NCBI GenBank assembly: GCA_025353525.1
Contig: JANXOO010000186.1
Span: 1-6,824, forward strand
Length of the DNA: 6,824 nucleotides
Source of the DNA: Schlesneria sp.
GTDB lineage: Bacteria > Planctomycetota > Planctomycetia > Planctomycetales > Planctomycetaceae
Direction of reading: 5' to 3'
In this document: positions 5,476 to 6,824 of the stretch, one piece after another
Layout of the letters: each line of letters begins with the position of its first letter
Position numbering within the stretch: the first letter of the stretch is position 1
Notes under the pieces: model-generated
Databases searched by the model: none
The model's input: the letters and a program-made list of their open reading frames with translations, nothing else
Told to the model about the DNA's origin: nothing
Position numbers and translations under genes: made by a program

Positions 5476-6824
5476 TCATTTAATCTGCAACTGGAACGGC
5501 ATGACGGTCAAAAACTTTTCTTGCGCCAGCAGATCATATACCTCAAGATTCTTTAATTGAGATGAAATCCCGTAAGGAATTCGATCAAAACATGCTTTTA
5601 CGATCGCGGAACCCAAATGGGCCGAAGGATCAATCGGGCCAAACAGTGCCTCAAACGGGCTGGCCGGCTTTGGCAGATTGAGTCGTTCGAGCTTCGATTC
5701 GGGGTCGATTCCTGCCGCCTTTTTAGCGTGGGCAATCGCATCGTCCAACGTCCCCAATTCGTCGACAAGTCCCAGATTTAGCGCCTGAACTCCTGTGTAG
5801 ACGCGACCACGAGCCATTTTTTCCAGTTTGTCATAGTCCATCTTGCGCCCGGCGGCGGCTTTCTTTGTGAACTGGGCATAAATGTCGTTCATCATCTTTT
5901 GCATCGCATCACGCTCGGTGTCGGACCATGGTTTTGTGGTGCTGAGGACCCCGGCATTCTTACCTTTTTGCACGACACTCGTCGTGATACCGACTTTTGC
6001 ATAGAACTTGTCCAGAGCGATTTTTCCTCCGACAACCCCGATCGATCCGGTCAACGTTCCCGGTTCGGCAAAAATGCGATCGGCCCCCATGGCAATGTAG
6101 TATCCGCCGCTGGCTGCCGTGTCGCCCATGCTGACAATCAACGGTTTTTTGCCGTCGAGCGTTTCGAGTTCGTGCCACATCAGATCGCTGGCCAAAGCAC
6201 TTCCACCTGGACTGTCGACGCGAAGCACGACCGCTTTCACTGATGCGTCGTCGCGAGCCTGACGAATCGCCTTGATCATTGTCGCCGAACCCATTGTTTC
6301 GTCGCCGAAGAAGTCGCTTTGACTCGAACCCGACATAATCGGTCCCACGGCGCTGATGATGGCGATTTTGGGAGTGGACGTTTTTCGAGTTGTCGAATCC
6401 TTGCCCATCATCAGATCCATCAGTCGGGAGAATCCGGCAAAGCCGCTGAAGTCATTGTCGAGTTTCTTTTTGCCGTAGCCTTTGACAAATTTGACGTCGG
6501 CGTTTGTGTTTTCACCTTTGATCAGCGTGGCGATGTGGTCTTCGTAGGCGACGTGATCGATCAATCCCTGCGTTTTCGCGTCTGCTGCCGAGAACAAGCC
6601 GGTATCAATGATCGACTTGACCTGATCGGGTGTCAGTTTTCGGGTTGTCGCAACCATTTCGACGATCTGGCGATAATAGTCGTCGATAATCGCTTCCATC
6701 TCTTCGCGGAATGCGGGACTCATTTCAGTGCGACTGTAGGGTTCAGCAGCCGACTTGAATTCGCCGACTCGCAGCATTTCGGGCTGGATCGCGAGCATGT
6801 CAAACAGATTCTTGTAAAACGAGA
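5476..6824 (-). CDS. sppA: Signal peptide peptidase SppA, long form, N-terminus cut by the right edge
   Basis: The reading frame stays open to the window edge; the ATG at 6798 is internal, preceded in frame by SFYKNLFD. Numbering from that Met gives 440 residues. SppA is a membrane-bound S49 serine protease that degrades cleaved signal peptides using a Ser/Lys dyad. The Lys half is VGEFKSAAEPY with Lys15, matching Lys209 of E. coli SppA (VGKYKSAVEPF). The Ser half is at 185-265: VVLRVDSPGGSALASDL, then SMGDTAASGGYYIA with nucleophile Ser230 (E. coli Ser409), and LTGSIGVVGGKIALDKF. RGRVYTGVQALNLGLVDELG (330-349) is the usual C-terminal block. By comparison with the 618-residue E. coli protein, about 195 residues including the membrane anchor lie outside the window. 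Residues 210 to the end after Ser230 match the expected length, so the C-terminus is complete. It is the first visible gene of the operon and is six bases from gspH. Confidence 0.95.
   Translation of the reverse strand, partial: SFYKNLFDMLAIQPEMLRVGEFKSAAEPYSRTEMSPAFREEMEAIIDDYYRQIVEMVATTRKLTPDQVKSIIDTGLFSAADAKTQGLIDHVAYEDHIATLIKGENTNADVKFVKGYGKKKLDNDFSGFAGFSRLMDLMMGKDSTTRKTSTPKIAIISAVGPIMSGSSQSDFFGDETMGSATMIKAIRQARDDASVKAVVLRVDSPGGSALASDLMWHELETLDGKKPLIVSMGDTAASGGYYIAMGADRIFAEPGTLTGSIGVVGGKIALDKFYAKVGITTSVVQKGKNAGVLSTTKPWSDTERDAMQKMMNDIYAQFTKKAAAGRKMDYDKLEKMARGRVYTGVQALNLGLVDELGTLDDAIAHAKKAAGIDPESKLERLNLPKPASPFEALFGPIDPSAHLGSAIVKACFDRIPYGISSQLKNLEVYDLLAQEKFLTVMPFQLQIK

Overview
The window looks like chromosome of a Gram-negative-type bacterium of moderate GC content, most plausibly a planctomycete. 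That guess is inferred from the gene order, the Ser/Gly-rich low-complexity inserts in otherwise standard pseudopilins, and the long N-terminal extension on the GspK-like protein. No marker gene proves it. All six recognisable genes lie on the minus strand, so the transcription order runs from the right edge to the left edge.

Right part (6824 to 1511): a tightly packed run of five genes. First comes the C-terminal two thirds of a long-form signal peptide peptidase SppA (family S49), cut by the right edge, with both catalytic residues visible. Six bases later begins a set of four type II secretion pseudopilins in the order H-I-J-K: GspH/FimT-like (5469-4861), GspI-like (4864-4430), GspJ-like (4413-3418) and GspK-like (3421-1511). 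H/I overlap in ATGA, J/K overlap in GTGA, and I/J are 16 bp apart, so the set is almost certainly one translationally coupled operon. Three pseudopilins start with a class III prepilin signal of the G^(F/L)TLLE type; the GspK-like one has the G^SVLLL form without Glu5 that is normal for K. In the family I, J and K form the tip of the secretion pseudopilus. The major pseudopilin GspG and the D/E/F/L/M machinery are not in view.

Left part (1510 to 1): a 243-bp intergenic stretch carries a near-consensus sigma70-type promoter (TTGACG, 17 bp, TATAAC) that drives a separate gene (1267-140) for a membrane-anchored SurA/PrsA-like parvulin-domain chaperone. Its start is fixed by a GGAGA ribosome site. 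It ends before a perfect 15-bp hairpin terminator (68-104). A possible tail of a convergent plus-strand gene ends at base 37.

The genes make a coherent envelope/secretion neighbourhood: pseudopilus tip subunits, a membrane peptidase and a periplasmic-type folding factor. I see no mobile element, RNA gene, CRISPR array or clearly novel system. The unusual points are the Ser/Gly insert inside GspJ, the 19-serine tract in GspK with an 18-bp higher-order period, the EF-hand loop in GspK, its long pre-pilin leader, and the parvulin domain that lacks both expected histidines.
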